Assembly: GCF_024518835.1 (NCBI RefSeq) | Contig: NZ_JANIGO010000001.1 | Location: 372,001-436,000, forward strand | Origin: Limnobacter humi | GTDB taxonomy: Bacteria > Pseudomonadota > Gammaproteobacteria > Burkholderiales > Burkholderiaceae_B | Direction: 5' to 3' | DNA: 64,000 nt | The notes under the pieces: model-generated | The model's input: the letters and a program-made list of their open reading frames with translations, nothing else | Database searches by the model: none | What the model was told of the DNA's origin: nothing | Made by a program: the position numbers and the translations under genes | Shown: piece by piece, positions 18,657-27,992 of the stretch | Position numbering within the stretch: position 1 is the stretch's first letter | Layout of the letters: the number at the start of each line of letters is the position of its first letter

Positions 18657-19694
18657 TCATCCACCGCCGGAAACTGGCTTCAATTGTGTTGCCACCAATT
18701 CGGGCTCCAGCTTGTTCAAGCAGTCCAGGTGGCCCAAAGGGCATTCACGCTGGTAGCAAGGGCTGCAGGGCAAGGCCAAGTAATACACCCTGGCGCTGGG
18801 GTTCAACGGGGGAGTGTGGCTGGGGCTGCTGGAACCAAACACGGCATGCACCTGCACATCCAGCGCGGCGGCCACATGCATGAGGCCTGAATCGTTGGTC
18901 ACCAACTGCGAAGCACCAGCCATCAGTGCAATGGCCTGTGGCAAGCTGGTTTTGCCAGCCAACACCAGCAAGCGGGCGCGCAGTGGCTCTGGCACCAGGC
19001 TGTGGATGGTTTCAGAAAATTCGACATCCTTCGGGCCGCCCAACAACACTGCGCGCTGGCTGGGGTTTCGTTCTAGGAAGGCCTGCACAACAGCGGCAAA
19101 ATGACGAGCCGGCCAACGCTTGGCAGGGCCATACTCGGCACCGGGTGCAATCGCCAAAAACCCCCGCTGCAATTGGAAGTCCACGCAAACCCGATCGGTG
19201 GTGGCTGTGGACACCTGCATCAGCGGGTTGGCCAGCAAGGCCCGGTCGTAACCACCCAGGCGACCATACCACTCGATCATGGGCGGCTTGTTGTCTTTTT
19301 TGGGCTTGGGCAGCGCACGGTTTAGAATCAGGCTGCGCAGTTCGCCATCGTAACCAACGCGCTGGGGCACCTTGGCAAACCAAGGCACCAGGGCGGACTT
19401 CAGCGAATTCGGCAGAGTGATGGCAAGCCCATACTCTTTGGCCTGCAAGGCCCGCCCCACCTGCTTTCTCAACCCCCATTGAAGTTCGCCGTGGGCAAAA
19501 GGCTCGGCTTGCACGGTGTGCACCACGGGGCTGAACTGGTACACAGGCGCGGTGACTGAGGGGGCCAGCACGTGGAGTTCACAGGGCCGCCCATCCGCAA
19601 ACCGCAAGGCTTCATCGGCATGCAAAGCCTGCAACAGCGACAGGCTCATGACCGCATCGCCGATCCAGTTGGGCGCAACAATCAGTACCCGCAT
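18657..19694 (-). CDS. waaF: Lipopolysaccharide heptosyltransferase II
   Basis: WaaF adds the second heptose to the LPS inner core on the cytoplasmic face of the inner membrane. The N-terminus MRVLIVAPNWIGDAVMSLSLLQ is characteristic, and the GT9 C-terminal block (NDSGLMHVAAALDVQVHAVFGSSSPSHTPPL) and cysteine-bearing tail (CSPCYQRECPLGHLDCL) follow. The ATG at 19694 fits the N-terminal consensus; the longer start at 19715 does not. It follows the zinc-finger gene by 43 nt. Confidence 0.95.
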   Translation of the reverse strand: MRVLIVAPNWIGDAVMSLSLLQALHADEALRFADGRPCELHVLAPSVTAPVYQFSPVVHTVQAEPFAHGELQWGLRKQVGRALQAKEYGLAITLPNSLKSALVPWFAKVPQRVGYDGELRSLILNRALPKPKKDNKPPMIEWYGRLGGYDRALLANPLMQVSTATTDRVCVDFQLQRGFLAIAPGAEYGPAKRWPARHFAAVVQAFLERNPSQRAVLLGGPKDVEFSETIHSLVPEPLRARLLVLAGKTSLPQAIALMAGASQLVTNDSGLMHVAAALDVQVHAVFGSSSPSHTPPLNPSARVYYLALPCSPCYQRECPLGHLDCLNKLEPELVATQLKPVSGGG

Positions 19695-19737
19695 GGCACC
19701 CCCTGCATGCCCCAAACCATCGAAACGGATTCGGGCT

Positions 19738-19941
19738 TCAGTGTGCGTGTACCTTGGCGCCGGGCTTCAGGCTGTACACCGTACCGCAGTATGGGCAGGC
19801 AGCCTTGCCGGTTTTGGTGACATCCAGAAACACTTTGGGGTGGTGGTTCCACACGGGCATTTTTGGATTGGGGCAAAAGGCGGGCAAGTGCTCGCCATCC
19901 AGTTCAACGGTTTCAACGGTGGCTTTTTTGTCTGTAATCAT
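19738..19941 (-). CDS. Zinc-finger (CHCC type) small protein
   Basis: A 67-residue protein with the CHCC zinc-finger pattern (FCPNPKMPVWNHHPKVFL then CPYCGTVY), the same fold as the NDUFS6/complex I 13-kDa subunit C-terminus. In betaproteobacteria such a gene commonly follows ilvE, as here (2 nt after it). The four metal ligands are visible; the biological role is unknown. Confidence 0.9.
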   Translation of the reverse strand: MITDKKATVETVELDGEHLPAFCPNPKMPVWNHHPKVFLDVTKTGKAACPYCGTVYSLKPGAKVHAH

Positions 19942-19943
19942 GA

Positions 19944-20864
19944 TTACACGCGGGTCAACCAGTGTTCGTATTTTTCATTGCGACCATACACCACATCGAA
20001 GTAGCGCTTCTGCAACTCTTCGGTGATGGGGCCGCGGGTGCCAGCGCCAATGGTGCGGTTGTCGAGTTCGCGCACCGGCGTTACTTCAGCGGCGGTGCCG
20101 GTGAAGAAGGCTTCATCGGCGATGTAGATGTCGTCGCGGGTGAGGCGCTTGGACTTCACTTCCAGACCCATGTCGCGGGCCAGGGAGATGATGGTTGCGC
20201 GGGTAATCCCCACCAGTGCGGATGCAATTTCCGGTTCGTAAATGGCGCCGTCTTTCACGATAAACAGGTTTTCACCCGCACCTTCGGCCACAAAGCCGTC
20301 CACATCCAGCAACAGGGCTTCATCGTAGCCGTCTTGAGTGGCTTCCATATTGGCCAGGATGGAGTTGGCATAGGTGGCGGCAAATTTGGCGCGGGCCATG
20401 GTCACGTTCACGTGGTGACGGGCATATGACGAGGTTTTAACGCGAATGCCTTTTTGCAGGCCATCTTCACCCAGGTAAGCACCCCAGGGCCAGGCAGCAA
20501 TGGCCACATGGGTGGCTGCGCCCTTGGGCGACACACCCATTTTTTCAGATCCATAGAAAGCGATCGGACGGATGTAGCAGGAGTCCAGTTTGTTGGCGCG
20601 CACCACGTCGCAGCAGGCCTCCGTGATTTGCTCACGGGTGTACGGCATGGCCATGCGGTAAATGTGGGCCGAGTTAAACAGTCGGTCCGTGTGCTCTTTC
20701 AAGCGGAAAATGGCTGGGCCTTTGTCGGTTTTGTAGGCCCGCTCACCCTCAAACACCGACAGACCGTAGTGCAGGCTGTGCGTAAGCACGTGGATTTGCG
20801 CTTCACGCCACGGCACAAGTTTGCCGTCAAACCAAATGAAGCCATCGCGGTCGGCCATTGACAT
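19944..20864 (-). CDS. ilvE: Branched-chain amino acid aminotransferase
   Basis: A 306-residue class IV PLP-dependent aminotransferase catalysing the last step of leucine, isoleucine and valine synthesis. The N-terminus [32 protein letters not shown] and the segment [18 protein letters not shown] around the PLP-binding lysine are typical. GGAG lies 9 nt before the ATG at 20864. It is divergent from the TetR-type gene and leads ilvE-zinc finger-waaF. Confidence 0.95.
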   Translation of the reverse strand: MSMADRDGFIWFDGKLVPWREAQIHVLTHSLHYGLSVFEGERAYKTDKGPAIFRLKEHTDRLFNSAHIYRMAMPYTREQITEACCDVVRANKLDSCYIRPIAFYGSEKMGVSPKGAATHVAIAAWPWGAYLGEDGLQKGIRVKTSSYARHHVNVTMARAKFAATYANSILANMEATQDGYDEALLLDVDGFVAEGAGENLFIVKDGAIYEPEIASALVGITRATIISLARDMGLEVKSKRLTRDDIYIADEAFFTGTAAEVTPVRELDNRTIGAGTRGPITEELQKRYFDVVYGRNEKYEHWLTRV

Positions 20865-20957
20865 GCTGAATTCTCCGAATATACAGGATCGACTAAACCC
20901 CTTATTCTACAACCCCTTCAACGTGCAATGAAGCCACAAGCGTTGACTCGGTGAAGA

Positions 20958-21749
20958 ATGAAACACTATAGTGAAAAGAAACCAAAACCAACAGACGCAT
21001 TACCCATGAAGCATTGTGTGGCCAACGCAACCCCCCGCTGGACCCGGCGCAAAGACGCCCGGCCGCAAGAATTATTGACCTCTGCCCTGCGCGTATTCAG
21101 CGAAAAAGGCTACGCAGGCGCCCGCCTGGAAGATGTGGCCAAAAACGCTGGGGTCAGCAAGGGCACCGTTTACCTGTACTACCCCAACAAGGAAGAACTG
21201 CTCAAAGCCGTTGTCATTGAGCATGTATCGCCCATCGTGGACGAGGCCCGTCACCAGCAGGACGACGACAAATCTTCATCCACGCTCATTCGTGAAGCAT
21301 TGCACCTGTGGTGGCAGCGTTACGGGTCCACCGAGTTGAGTTCGCTGACCAAAATCGTGATGTCCGAGGCCAACGCCTTTCCGGAGCTGGGCCGATTTTT
21401 CCACGACACCGTGATCGCCCCCTGGTGGGCCTACCTCGAGAGTCTGTTGCAAAGAGGTATACAACGTGGTGAATTCGCTGACATCGATGTGGAATACGCT
21501 GCTAAAGTGCTGTGTGCGCCGCTGGTGACCCTGGGGTTGTGGAAACGCACCCTGGACACCTGCTGCAACATCGACACCAACCCGATGCGCTACATTGAGG
21601 CGCACTTACAGATGGTTTTAAATGGTCTCACCTGCCCGAAGCAAAAGCAGCTTACCCAAGGCAAAGGCGCAAATGCTGCGCCTGTTGAGCCTGGTGCTTC
21701 TGGCGAGTCTGCAAGCGTGCTCGCCCTCCGCAAACACCCAAAAAGCTGA
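20958..21749 (+). CDS. TetR family transcriptional regulator
   Basis: A 263-residue TetR-type repressor. The helix-turn-helix (LEDVAKNAGVSKGTVYLYYPNKEELL) lies near residues 54-80, followed by a helical ligand-binding domain. A second ATG at 21006 would remove 16 residues. The last 77 nt overlap the membrane-fusion protein ORF, and the regulator leads the RND pump genes, so it probably controls efflux in response to an unknown ligand. The C-terminal 30 residues, in the overlap, look like a non-conserved tail. Confidence 0.9.
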   Translation: MKHYSEKKPKPTDALPMKHCVANATPRWTRRKDARPQELLTSALRVFSEKGYAGARLEDVAKNAGVSKGTVYLYYPNKEELLKAVVIEHVSPIVDEARHQQDDDKSSSTLIREALHLWWQRYGSTELSSLTKIVMSEANAFPELGRFFHDTVIAPWWAYLESLLQRGIQRGEFADIDVEYAAKVLCAPLVTLGLWKRTLDTCCNIDTNPMRYIEAHLQMVLNGLTCPKQKQLTQGKGANAAPVEPGASGESASVLALRKHPKS

Positions 21750-22779
21750 AACGCCAGCCCAGCCAGCGCCTTTGCTGCTGGCCCAGGCCGATGTCGTCAC
21801 TGTACAAACAGCCCCCATCGAGGACTCCCTTTACGTCACGGGCACCCTGCAGGCTGAGCAGAAAACCGTGATCCGCTCCAAGGTCAGCGGAAACGTGCTG
21901 AGCATTCAAGCCCTGGAAGGACAAAGTGTGCGACAAGGCGACCTGCTGGTGCGAATCGACCCCACCGACCCCCAGCTGCGCGTGCAAGAACGCGAGGCCT
22001 TTGTGCTGGCTCAAGAAGCCCAGGCCCAACAGGCCAAAACCCAATACGACAACAACCAGCGATTGGTTAAAGAAGGCTTTGTCTCCGAAACGGCCCTCTT
22101 GAACACCAAAGCGGCCTACGATGCAGCCCAGGCCCAAGTGGCCGTGGCCAAGGCCCAATTGGCGCAAGCCCGCCAGCAACTGGCTGACACCCAAGTCAAA
22201 GCGCCGTTCTCGGGTGTGTTGGGACCGGTGCCAGTTCAGGTGGGCAGCAAAGTGTCACCAGACACCATCTTGTTGGAGTTGCTGAACCTGCGGACCATGG
22301 AACTGAAAGCGGATGTGAACCCGGATGACCTGGTGCGCCTAAAACCGGGCCAGAAAGCCAGCCTGAATGCAGGCCCTGACCTGCCAGCCTTCGAGGCCAT
22401 GCTGACCCGCATCAGCCCTGGCAGCGTGCAGGGCAGCCGCACCGTGGCCGTGTACTTCAAGGTCGACAACCCGCAGCAGCAATTGCGCTCGGGCCAGTTT
22501 GCAACAGCCCGGCTGGCTCTGGGTAGCACCAAACAAGGCCTGCAGGTGCCCAAAACCGCCTTGCGAGAAGTGCAAGGCAAGCCGGTGGTGTATCGAATCA
22601 GCGCTCAAAACACGCTACAAACGGTGGCTGTGAGCACCGGTCTGGAACAGGTGTCAGCGCAGGGCGTGAGTCTAATCGAAGTTCGGGAAGGGCTGAATGC
22701 CGGCGACCGCATTGTGGGCGTCAACCTGGGCCCGTTGCCCGACGGCGCTGCCGTCTCCATTCAACCCACGGCACAGTGA
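21673..22779 (+). CDS. RND efflux periplasmic adaptor (membrane fusion protein), lipoprotein
   Basis: The periplasmic adaptor linking the RND pump to TolC. The ATG at 21673 begins a lipoprotein signal (MLRLLSLVLLASLQAC), which makes it preferable to the ORF start at 21622. Biotinyl-lipoyl-like domain halves flank a helical hairpin rich in AQ repeats (residues about 115-165), followed by beta-barrel and membrane-proximal domains. It overlaps the TetR gene by 77 nt and ends 9 nt before the pump gene. Confidence 0.92.
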   Translation: MLRLLSLVLLASLQACSPSANTQKAETPAQPAPLLLAQADVVTVQTAPIEDSLYVTGTLQAEQKTVIRSKVSGNVLSIQALEGQSVRQGDLLVRIDPTDPQLRVQEREAFVLAQEAQAQQAKTQYDNNQRLVKEGFVSETALLNTKAAYDAAQAQVAVAKAQLAQARQQLADTQVKAPFSGVLGPVPVQVGSKVSPDTILLELLNLRTMELKADVNPDDLVRLKPGQKASLNAGPDLPAFEAMLTRISPGSVQGSRTVAVYFKVDNPQQQLRSGQFATARLALGSTKQGLQVPKTALREVQGKPVVYRISAQNTLQTVAVSTGLEQVSAQGVSLIEVREGLNAGDRIVGVNLGPLPDGAAVSIQPTAQ

Positions 22780-22788
22780 GCAGTCGCG

Positions 22789-25700
22789 ATGTGGTTCACC
22801 CGAATTTCGATCCACAACCCGGTGATGGCCACCATGGCGATGGCTGCCCTGCTGGTGGTTGGGCTGTTTGCGTACTACCGCCTACCGATTGACCAATACC
22901 CCGACCTGAACTTCCCCGTGGTGGTGGTGACTGCCAAATACCCGGGCGCCTCGCCAGAAATTGTGGAAGCGGAACTAACCCGGCCACTTGAAACAGCCAT
23001 CAACACGCTGTCAGGCCTAAAAACCCTGACCTCCCGCTCCTATGAAGGCACCTCGGTCATCATTGCAGAGTTTGACCTGTTGACCAACTCAGCCGCCGCC
23101 GCGCAGGACGTGCGGGAAAAAGTCGCCCTGGTTCGCCCCGCCCTGCGGGATGAAATTTCCGAACCGGTCATCACCCGCTTCAATCCCGACGACTTCCCCA
23201 TCGCCTCGGTGCTGATCGAACCAGTCAAGGCCAACACCACCCTGCGGGAAACCACCCTGCTGGCCGACCAGGTCATCAAAAAGCGCATTGAAAACGTGCG
23301 TGGTGTGGGTGCTGCCAACCTGGTTGGCGGCGCCACCCGGCAGTTGCTGATTGAACTCGATCCGGTGGCCCTGGACCGCCTGTCCATCACACCGCAAGAA
23401 GTCATGCAGGTGTTGAGCCGGGACAACCAGACCCTGCCGTTGGGGCGGCTGAAAACCACCACCACCGAGGCTGTGGTTGAACTGAATGCCCGCCTGGACT
23501 CCGCCAACGACTTCAATAACCTGATCGTGACGATCCGCAACGGTCGTCAGGTTCGCCTGGGGGAGCTGGGCCGAATTCGGGACGGTGAAAAAACCATTGA
23601 ATCGCTGGCCTTGGTCAACGGCAAACCCGTGGTGTCGGTGGATGTGCTGAAAGCGCAGGATGCCAATTCGGTGGATGTGGTGGACGACCTCAAAGAGGCC
23701 CTGACCGACATTGAGAAGGAACTGCACGGCGAGGTCAAACTCAGCCTGACCCGGGACCAGTCCAAACCAATCCGCAACTCGCTGCTGGATGTGCGTAACA
23801 CGCTGATTGAGGGTGCGCTACTCACGGTGGTGATTGTGTTTCTGTTTTTGGGCTCCTGGCGCAGCACGGTGATTACCGGGCTCACGCTGCCGATTTCGCT
23901 GATTGGCACGTTCAGCGTGCTGTATGCCATGGGCTTTACCATCAACCTGCTCACCCTGCTGGCCATGTCCATTTGCGTGGGTTTGCTGATAGACGATGCC
24001 ATTGTGGTGCGGGAGAACATTGTCCGCCACTTGCAAATGGGCAAGGACCACAAAGAAGCTGCACTGGAAGGCACGCGGGAGATTGGTTTGGCCGTGCTGG
24101 CCACCACCTTCTCGATTGTGGCGGTGTTCTTGCCCGTGGGTTTCATGGGCGGCATCATCGGCCAGTTCTTTCACCAGTTTGGTATTACCGTGGCCTGTGC
24201 AGTGTTGCTGTCCATGTTCGTTAGCTTCACGCTTGACCCCATGCTGAGCTCGGTGTGGTACGACCCTCAAGCGCATGGACAGGGTTACACCGGCAGGATG
24301 GGTCGATTGCTCAATGCCTTCCAGAACCTGATGCTGCGGCTGGAGCAAGGCTATGTCCGCCTGCTGAAATGGGGCTTGCGCTGGCCAAAAACTGTCATCG
24401 CGATTGCACTGGCGAGTTTCTTTGCCTCGTTTGGCCTGCTGAAGTTTGTGGGAGTGGAATTCACGCCACAGCCTGACAACAGTGAACTCAGTGTGTCATT
24501 CCACACGCCTGAAGGCTCACCGCTTGAGCTCACCCAGCGCAAGGCCCTGCAGGTGGAGGCCATGGTCCGACAGCACCCGGAAGTCACCACCGTTTACACC
24601 ACCATCAACACGGGCTTTGCATCCGGTAAAAACTATGCAACCGTATTCGTGAAGCTGGTGCCGCGCAATCAGCGAAAAATCACAGTGGCCAAATTGTCGA
24701 CCATCCTGCGCACCGAATTAAAGTCGATTGCCGGTGTTGCAGTGACACAAGTGGGCCAACAGGTCAATGTGAGCTCAGGCAAACCGGTGCAGGTCAGCGT
24801 GTTGGGGCCAGAGTTGTCCGTGCTGGAGAAACTCTCGGGCCAGATTCAAACGCTGATGGAAGCAGACCCGCGACTGGTGGACTTGGAAAGCTCGCTCAAA
24901 CCCACCAAGCCGACGGTGCGGGTGAATGTGGACCGCGCTCGGGCGGCGGACTTCGGCATTGATGTCAGCAGCATCAACGCCACCATTGAACCCCTGATGA
25001 GCGGCAAAACCGTGAGCACCTGGCGGGCGCCCAACGAAGAAAATTACGACGTGGTGGTGCAGTTGCCCGAGGCTGGGCGGCAAAGCATCGAACAGCTGGC
25101 GCGACTGCCGCTGCGTGGCAATACCAGCCAAACCGTGCGCCTGGGCGATATTGCACACCTGGAGCCGGGTTTTGCAGCCGCCCAGATCAATCGAAAATAC
25201 CTGACCCGCGAGGTGCTGCTCACGGCCAACGTGCAGGGTGCGGCTGCCGGAACAGTGTCGCAGGCGCTGCAAACCAAGATCGCGCAATTGAACCTGCCGC
25301 CGGGTTACCGCATCAGCTACGGCGGCTCCACCAAAGACATCAAGGACACCCTCGGTTTTGCCCTGCAGGCGCTCATCCTGGCGATTGTGTTCATTTACCT
25401 GATTCTGGCATCGCAGTTCGCTTCCTTTGTGCAACCGCTGGTCATCATGATGTCCCTGCCCCTATCCCTCATCGGGGTTATTTTGGCCTTGCTGGTGTTT
25501 GGCAGCACGCTCAATATTTTTTCCATCATTGGCTTTGTGATGCTGATGGGCCTGGTTACCAAGAACGCCATTTTGTTGGTGGACTTCGTGAACCAAGCCC
25601 TGCGGCAAGGCACAGCCCTGCGGGATGCGCTTATTCAGGCGGCTGAAACCCGGCTTCGCCCCATCCTCATGACCACGCTGGCCATGGTGTTTGGCATGCT

Positions 25701-25884
25701 GCCGCTGGCCCTGGCCCAAGGGGAAGGCAGCGAGCAGCGCTCGCCCATGGCCCACGCGGTGATCGGCGGAGTCATCACCTCCACCCTCTTGACCTTGCTG
25801 GTGGTGCCGGTGCTGATCTGGCTGTTGGAAAATGCCAAAGCCCGGCGTTTGCAAAAGAAACGCCTCAGGGAAAGCCGGGTTTGA
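22789..25884 (+). CDS. RND multidrug efflux transporter, inner membrane pump (AcrB/HAE1 family)
   Basis: A 1031-residue proton-driven pump of the hydrophobe/amphiphile efflux family. The N-terminus MWFTRISIHNPVMATMAMAALLVVGLFAYYRLPIDQYPDLNFPVV is typical of the MdtB/MdtC/MexB branches. The TM4 proton-relay aspartates are present in ICVGLLIDDAIVVREN (near residue 400). With the adaptor upstream and a TolC family protein 0.7 kb downstream, a complete tripartite pump can be assembled from this locus. Substrate unknown. Confidence 0.94.
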   Translation: MWFTRISIHNPVMATMAMAALLVVGLFAYYRLPIDQYPDLNFPVVVVTAKYPGASPEIVEAELTRPLETAINTLSGLKTLTSRSYEGTSVIIAEFDLLTNSAAAAQDVREKVALVRPALRDEISEPVITRFNPDDFPIASVLIEPVKANTTLRETTLLADQVIKKRIENVRGVGAANLVGGATRQLLIELDPVALDRLSITPQEVMQVLSRDNQTLPLGRLKTTTTEAVVELNARLDSANDFNNLIVTIRNGRQVRLGELGRIRDGEKTIESLALVNGKPVVSVDVLKAQDANSVDVVDDLKEALTDIEKELHGEVKLSLTRDQSKPIRNSLLDVRNTLIEGALLTVVIVFLFLGSWRSTVITGLTLPISLIGTFSVLYAMGFTINLLTLLAMSICVGLLIDDAIVVRENIVRHLQMGKDHKEAALEGTREIGLAVLATTFSIVAVFLPVGFMGGIIGQFFHQFGITVACAVLLSMFVSFTLDPMLSSVWYDPQAHGQGYTGRMGRLLNAFQNLMLRLEQGYVRLLKWGLRWPKTVIAIALASFFASFGLLKFVGVEFTPQPDNSELSVSFHTPEGSPLELTQRKALQVEAMVRQHPEVTTVYTTINTGFASGKNYATVFVKLVPRNQRKITVAKLSTILRTELKSIAGVAVTQVGQQVNVSSGKPVQVSVLGPELSVLEKLSGQIQTLMEADPRLVDLESSLKPTKPTVRVNVDRARAADFGIDVSSINATIEPLMSGKTVSTWRAPNEENYDVVVQLPEAGRQSIEQLARLPLRGNTSQTVRLGDIAHLEPGFAAAQINRKYLTREVLLTANVQGAAAGTVSQALQTKIAQLNLPPGYRISYGGSTKDIKDTLGFALQALILAIVFIYLILASQFASFVQPLVIMMSLPLSLIGVILALLVFGSTLNIFSIIGFVMLMGLVTKNAILLVDFVNQALRQGTALRDALIQAAETRLRPILMTTLAMVFGMLPLALAQGEGSEQRSPMAHAVIGGVITSTLLTLLVVPVLIWLLENAKARRLQKKRLRESRV

Positions 25885-25935
25885 TAAAATAGTGGGTTAA
25901 CTGATTAATTTTTCTTGAAAAGTCGAGACTTGACC

Positions 25936-26604
25936 ATGGACTTCGAATTGGCCCGCTTCAACATGATTGAACAGCAGATCCGCCCCTGGAATGTACTGAA
26001 CCAGCGCGTGCTGGACCTTTTGGGCGTGATCAAGCGTGAACAGTTTGTTTGCCCTTCCCTTCAGAAACTGGCCTTCACCGATTGCGACCTGCCCATCCGC
26101 GTGCAGGGCAAGGACACCGGCGTGCACATGCTGAGCCCCAAAATGGAAGCCCGGCTGCTGCAGGAACTCGAACTGGACCCCCAAGCCAAGGTGCTGGAAA
26201 TTGGCACTGGCACCGGCTACATGGCTGCCCTGCTGGCCCAGCTGTGCGCCCATGTCACCACGGTGGAGGCCAACCCGGCCGTGGCTGAACTGGCCCGCCA
26301 AAACCTCAAAACCAATGGCATTACCCGGGTGAAAGTGATCGAAGGTTGTGGCTTTGAACAAGCCAAAGCCTTGGGTCAATTTGATGCCATCGTGATGTCC
26401 GGTGCCAGCCCTGTGCTGCCCACCGTGCTGTTGGACGCGCTCAAGCCCGGTGGCCGTTTTATCGGCATTGTGGGCGAGGCACCCGTGATGCAAGTGGTGC
26501 AGGCTGACAAAAACGCCCAAGGGCAAATCAGCCAGAAACCCCTCTTTGAAACCCAGGCTGAAGTGCTGCAAAACGCACCGAAGGCTGTTGCATTCACATT
26601 TTAA
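25936..26604 (+). CDS. pcm: Protein-L-isoaspartate O-methyltransferase family protein
   Basis: A SAM-dependent methyltransferase of the PCMT family, proposed to repair isoaspartyl residues. It starts MDFELARFNMIEQQIRPWNVL and carries the SAM motif VLEIGTGTGYMAALLAQL near residue 75. The ATG at 25936 is preferred over a TTG at 25915. In many betaproteobacteria this gene precedes tolC, as it does here (5 nt gap). The active-site signature of true Pcm is less clear in this short branch, so activity on isoaspartate is assumed from family. Confidence 0.85.
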   Translation: MDFELARFNMIEQQIRPWNVLNQRVLDLLGVIKREQFVCPSLQKLAFTDCDLPIRVQGKDTGVHMLSPKMEARLLQELELDPQAKVLEIGTGTGYMAALLAQLCAHVTTVEANPAVAELARQNLKTNGITRVKVIEGCGFEQAKALGQFDAIVMSGASPVLPTVLLDALKPGGRFIGIVGEAPVMQVVQADKNAQGQISQKPLFETQAEVLQNAPKAVAFTF

Positions 26605-26609
26605 GACCC

Positions 26610-27992
26610 ATGCGCCGACTGCTGGATTGTGGTTTGAACCTGGCGGCCCGGCGCTTTGGCCTGGCTTTTGTGGCGGCAGCCTGCATGACCACCGCCAGCC
26701 CAGCGCTGGCGCAAGTCCGTGACCTGGCCTCCCTGGTTCGACTGGCCAAACTGCGTGACCCGGTTTACCTGGCAGCGCAAGCCCAAACCCAGGCTGATCT
26801 GGAGCTTGAAAACCAGGCACGGGGTGCCTTGCTCCCCAACCTCAACGCCAGCGCACAATTCAAGAAAGAAGACACCACCAGCAGTCTGCGGGGGTTTTCG
26901 GTGTCCACCTCGGACACCCCAAAAACCTACGCCCTGAACCTGAACCAAGCCCTCTTTCGACCCCAAGCCTGGGAAAGCTACAAACAAAGCCAACTCAGTG
27001 GCGAAATTGCCAAACTGGCTTTGAACAAAGCTGAGCAGGACCTCATCCTGCGCGTGTCCAAAGCCTACTTTGATGTACTGGCCGCGCAGGACGACCTTCG
27101 CAACCTTCAAGCCCAAAAGGCCGCCACCACCGAGCAACTGGCGTCGGCCAAACGCAATTTTGAAGTGGGCACTGCCACCATCACCGATCAACAAGAGGCA
27201 CAAGCCCGGTATGACCTGATCGTGGCGCAAGAACTGGCTGCCCGCAACCAATTGGACGTGCGCACCCTGGTGCTGGAAAACATCGTGGGAGAACGGGCAC
27301 CAATGCTGGCCCGGTTGTCGCCGGATGTGAATCTGCAAGGCGTTGAACCCGTCACAGTGGACGCTTGGGCAGAGCGGGCGCAAGCCAGCAACCTGGACGT
27401 ACAACAGGCCCGGTTGGCGCAAATCATCGCCAAGCGCGAAGTCAAAAAGGCCCGCGAGGGCCACTTGCCCACTGTGGATTTGAATGCCCAGGTGGTCAAC
27501 ACCAGCCAGCAGTCGTTTGATGCAACCAGCGGCAGGCCTTTTACCATCGATGTGGACAACAAAACACTCACCTTGGCGGTCACCGTGCCCATCTTCAGCG
27601 GTGGAGCCACGCAGAGCAAAGTGCGGCAACAAGCCGCACTGCTTGAAAAGTCCCAGAACCAGCTTGAACAGGCCAACCGCGGCGCGGTTCAAGGTGCCAA
27701 ATCTGCATTTTTGGCTGTAAACACCGGCCTGGCGCAAGTGGCAGCACTGGAAACCGCAGTCAAGTCCAGTGAACTGGCCTTGAAGGCCAACAAAACGGGT
27801 TACGAAGTGGGTGTGCGCATCAACATTGATGTTCTGAACGCACAGCAGCAACTGAATGCCACGCAGCGGGATTTGTCCAAGGCCCGTTACAGCGCACTGG
27901 TCAGCATGCTGGAACTGCAGGCCGCTGTGGGCGCGCTGAGCGTGGACAGTGTCGACCGGATCAATACCCTGCTGGTCAACAACGGTCTTTAG
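26610..27992 (+). CDS. tolC: TolC family outer membrane efflux protein
   Basis: A 460-residue outer-membrane channel protein. The signal peptide covers roughly residues 1-34 (ending ASPALA), and two TolC repeat domains of long amphipathic helices follow, including GNLAAQ-like segments such as AYFDVLAAQDDLRNLQAQ (near residue 152). It probably serves the RND pump upstream and other exporters. It ends in a 4-nt overlap with the convergent waaA stop. Confidence 0.93.
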   Translation: MRRLLDCGLNLAARRFGLAFVAAACMTTASPALAQVRDLASLVRLAKLRDPVYLAAQAQTQADLELENQARGALLPNLNASAQFKKEDTTSSLRGFSVSTSDTPKTYALNLNQALFRPQAWESYKQSQLSGEIAKLALNKAEQDLILRVSKAYFDVLAAQDDLRNLQAQKAATTEQLASAKRNFEVGTATITDQQEAQARYDLIVAQELAARNQLDVRTLVLENIVGERAPMLARLSPDVNLQGVEPVTVDAWAERAQASNLDVQQARLAQIIAKREVKKAREGHLPTVDLNAQVVNTSQQSFDATSGRPFTIDVDNKTLTLAVTVPIFSGGATQSKVRQQAALLEKSQNQLEQANRGAVQGAKSAFLAVNTGLAQVAALETAVKSSELALKANKTGYEVGVRINIDVLNAQQQLNATQRDLSKARYSALVSMLELQAAVGALSVDSVDRINTLLVNNGL

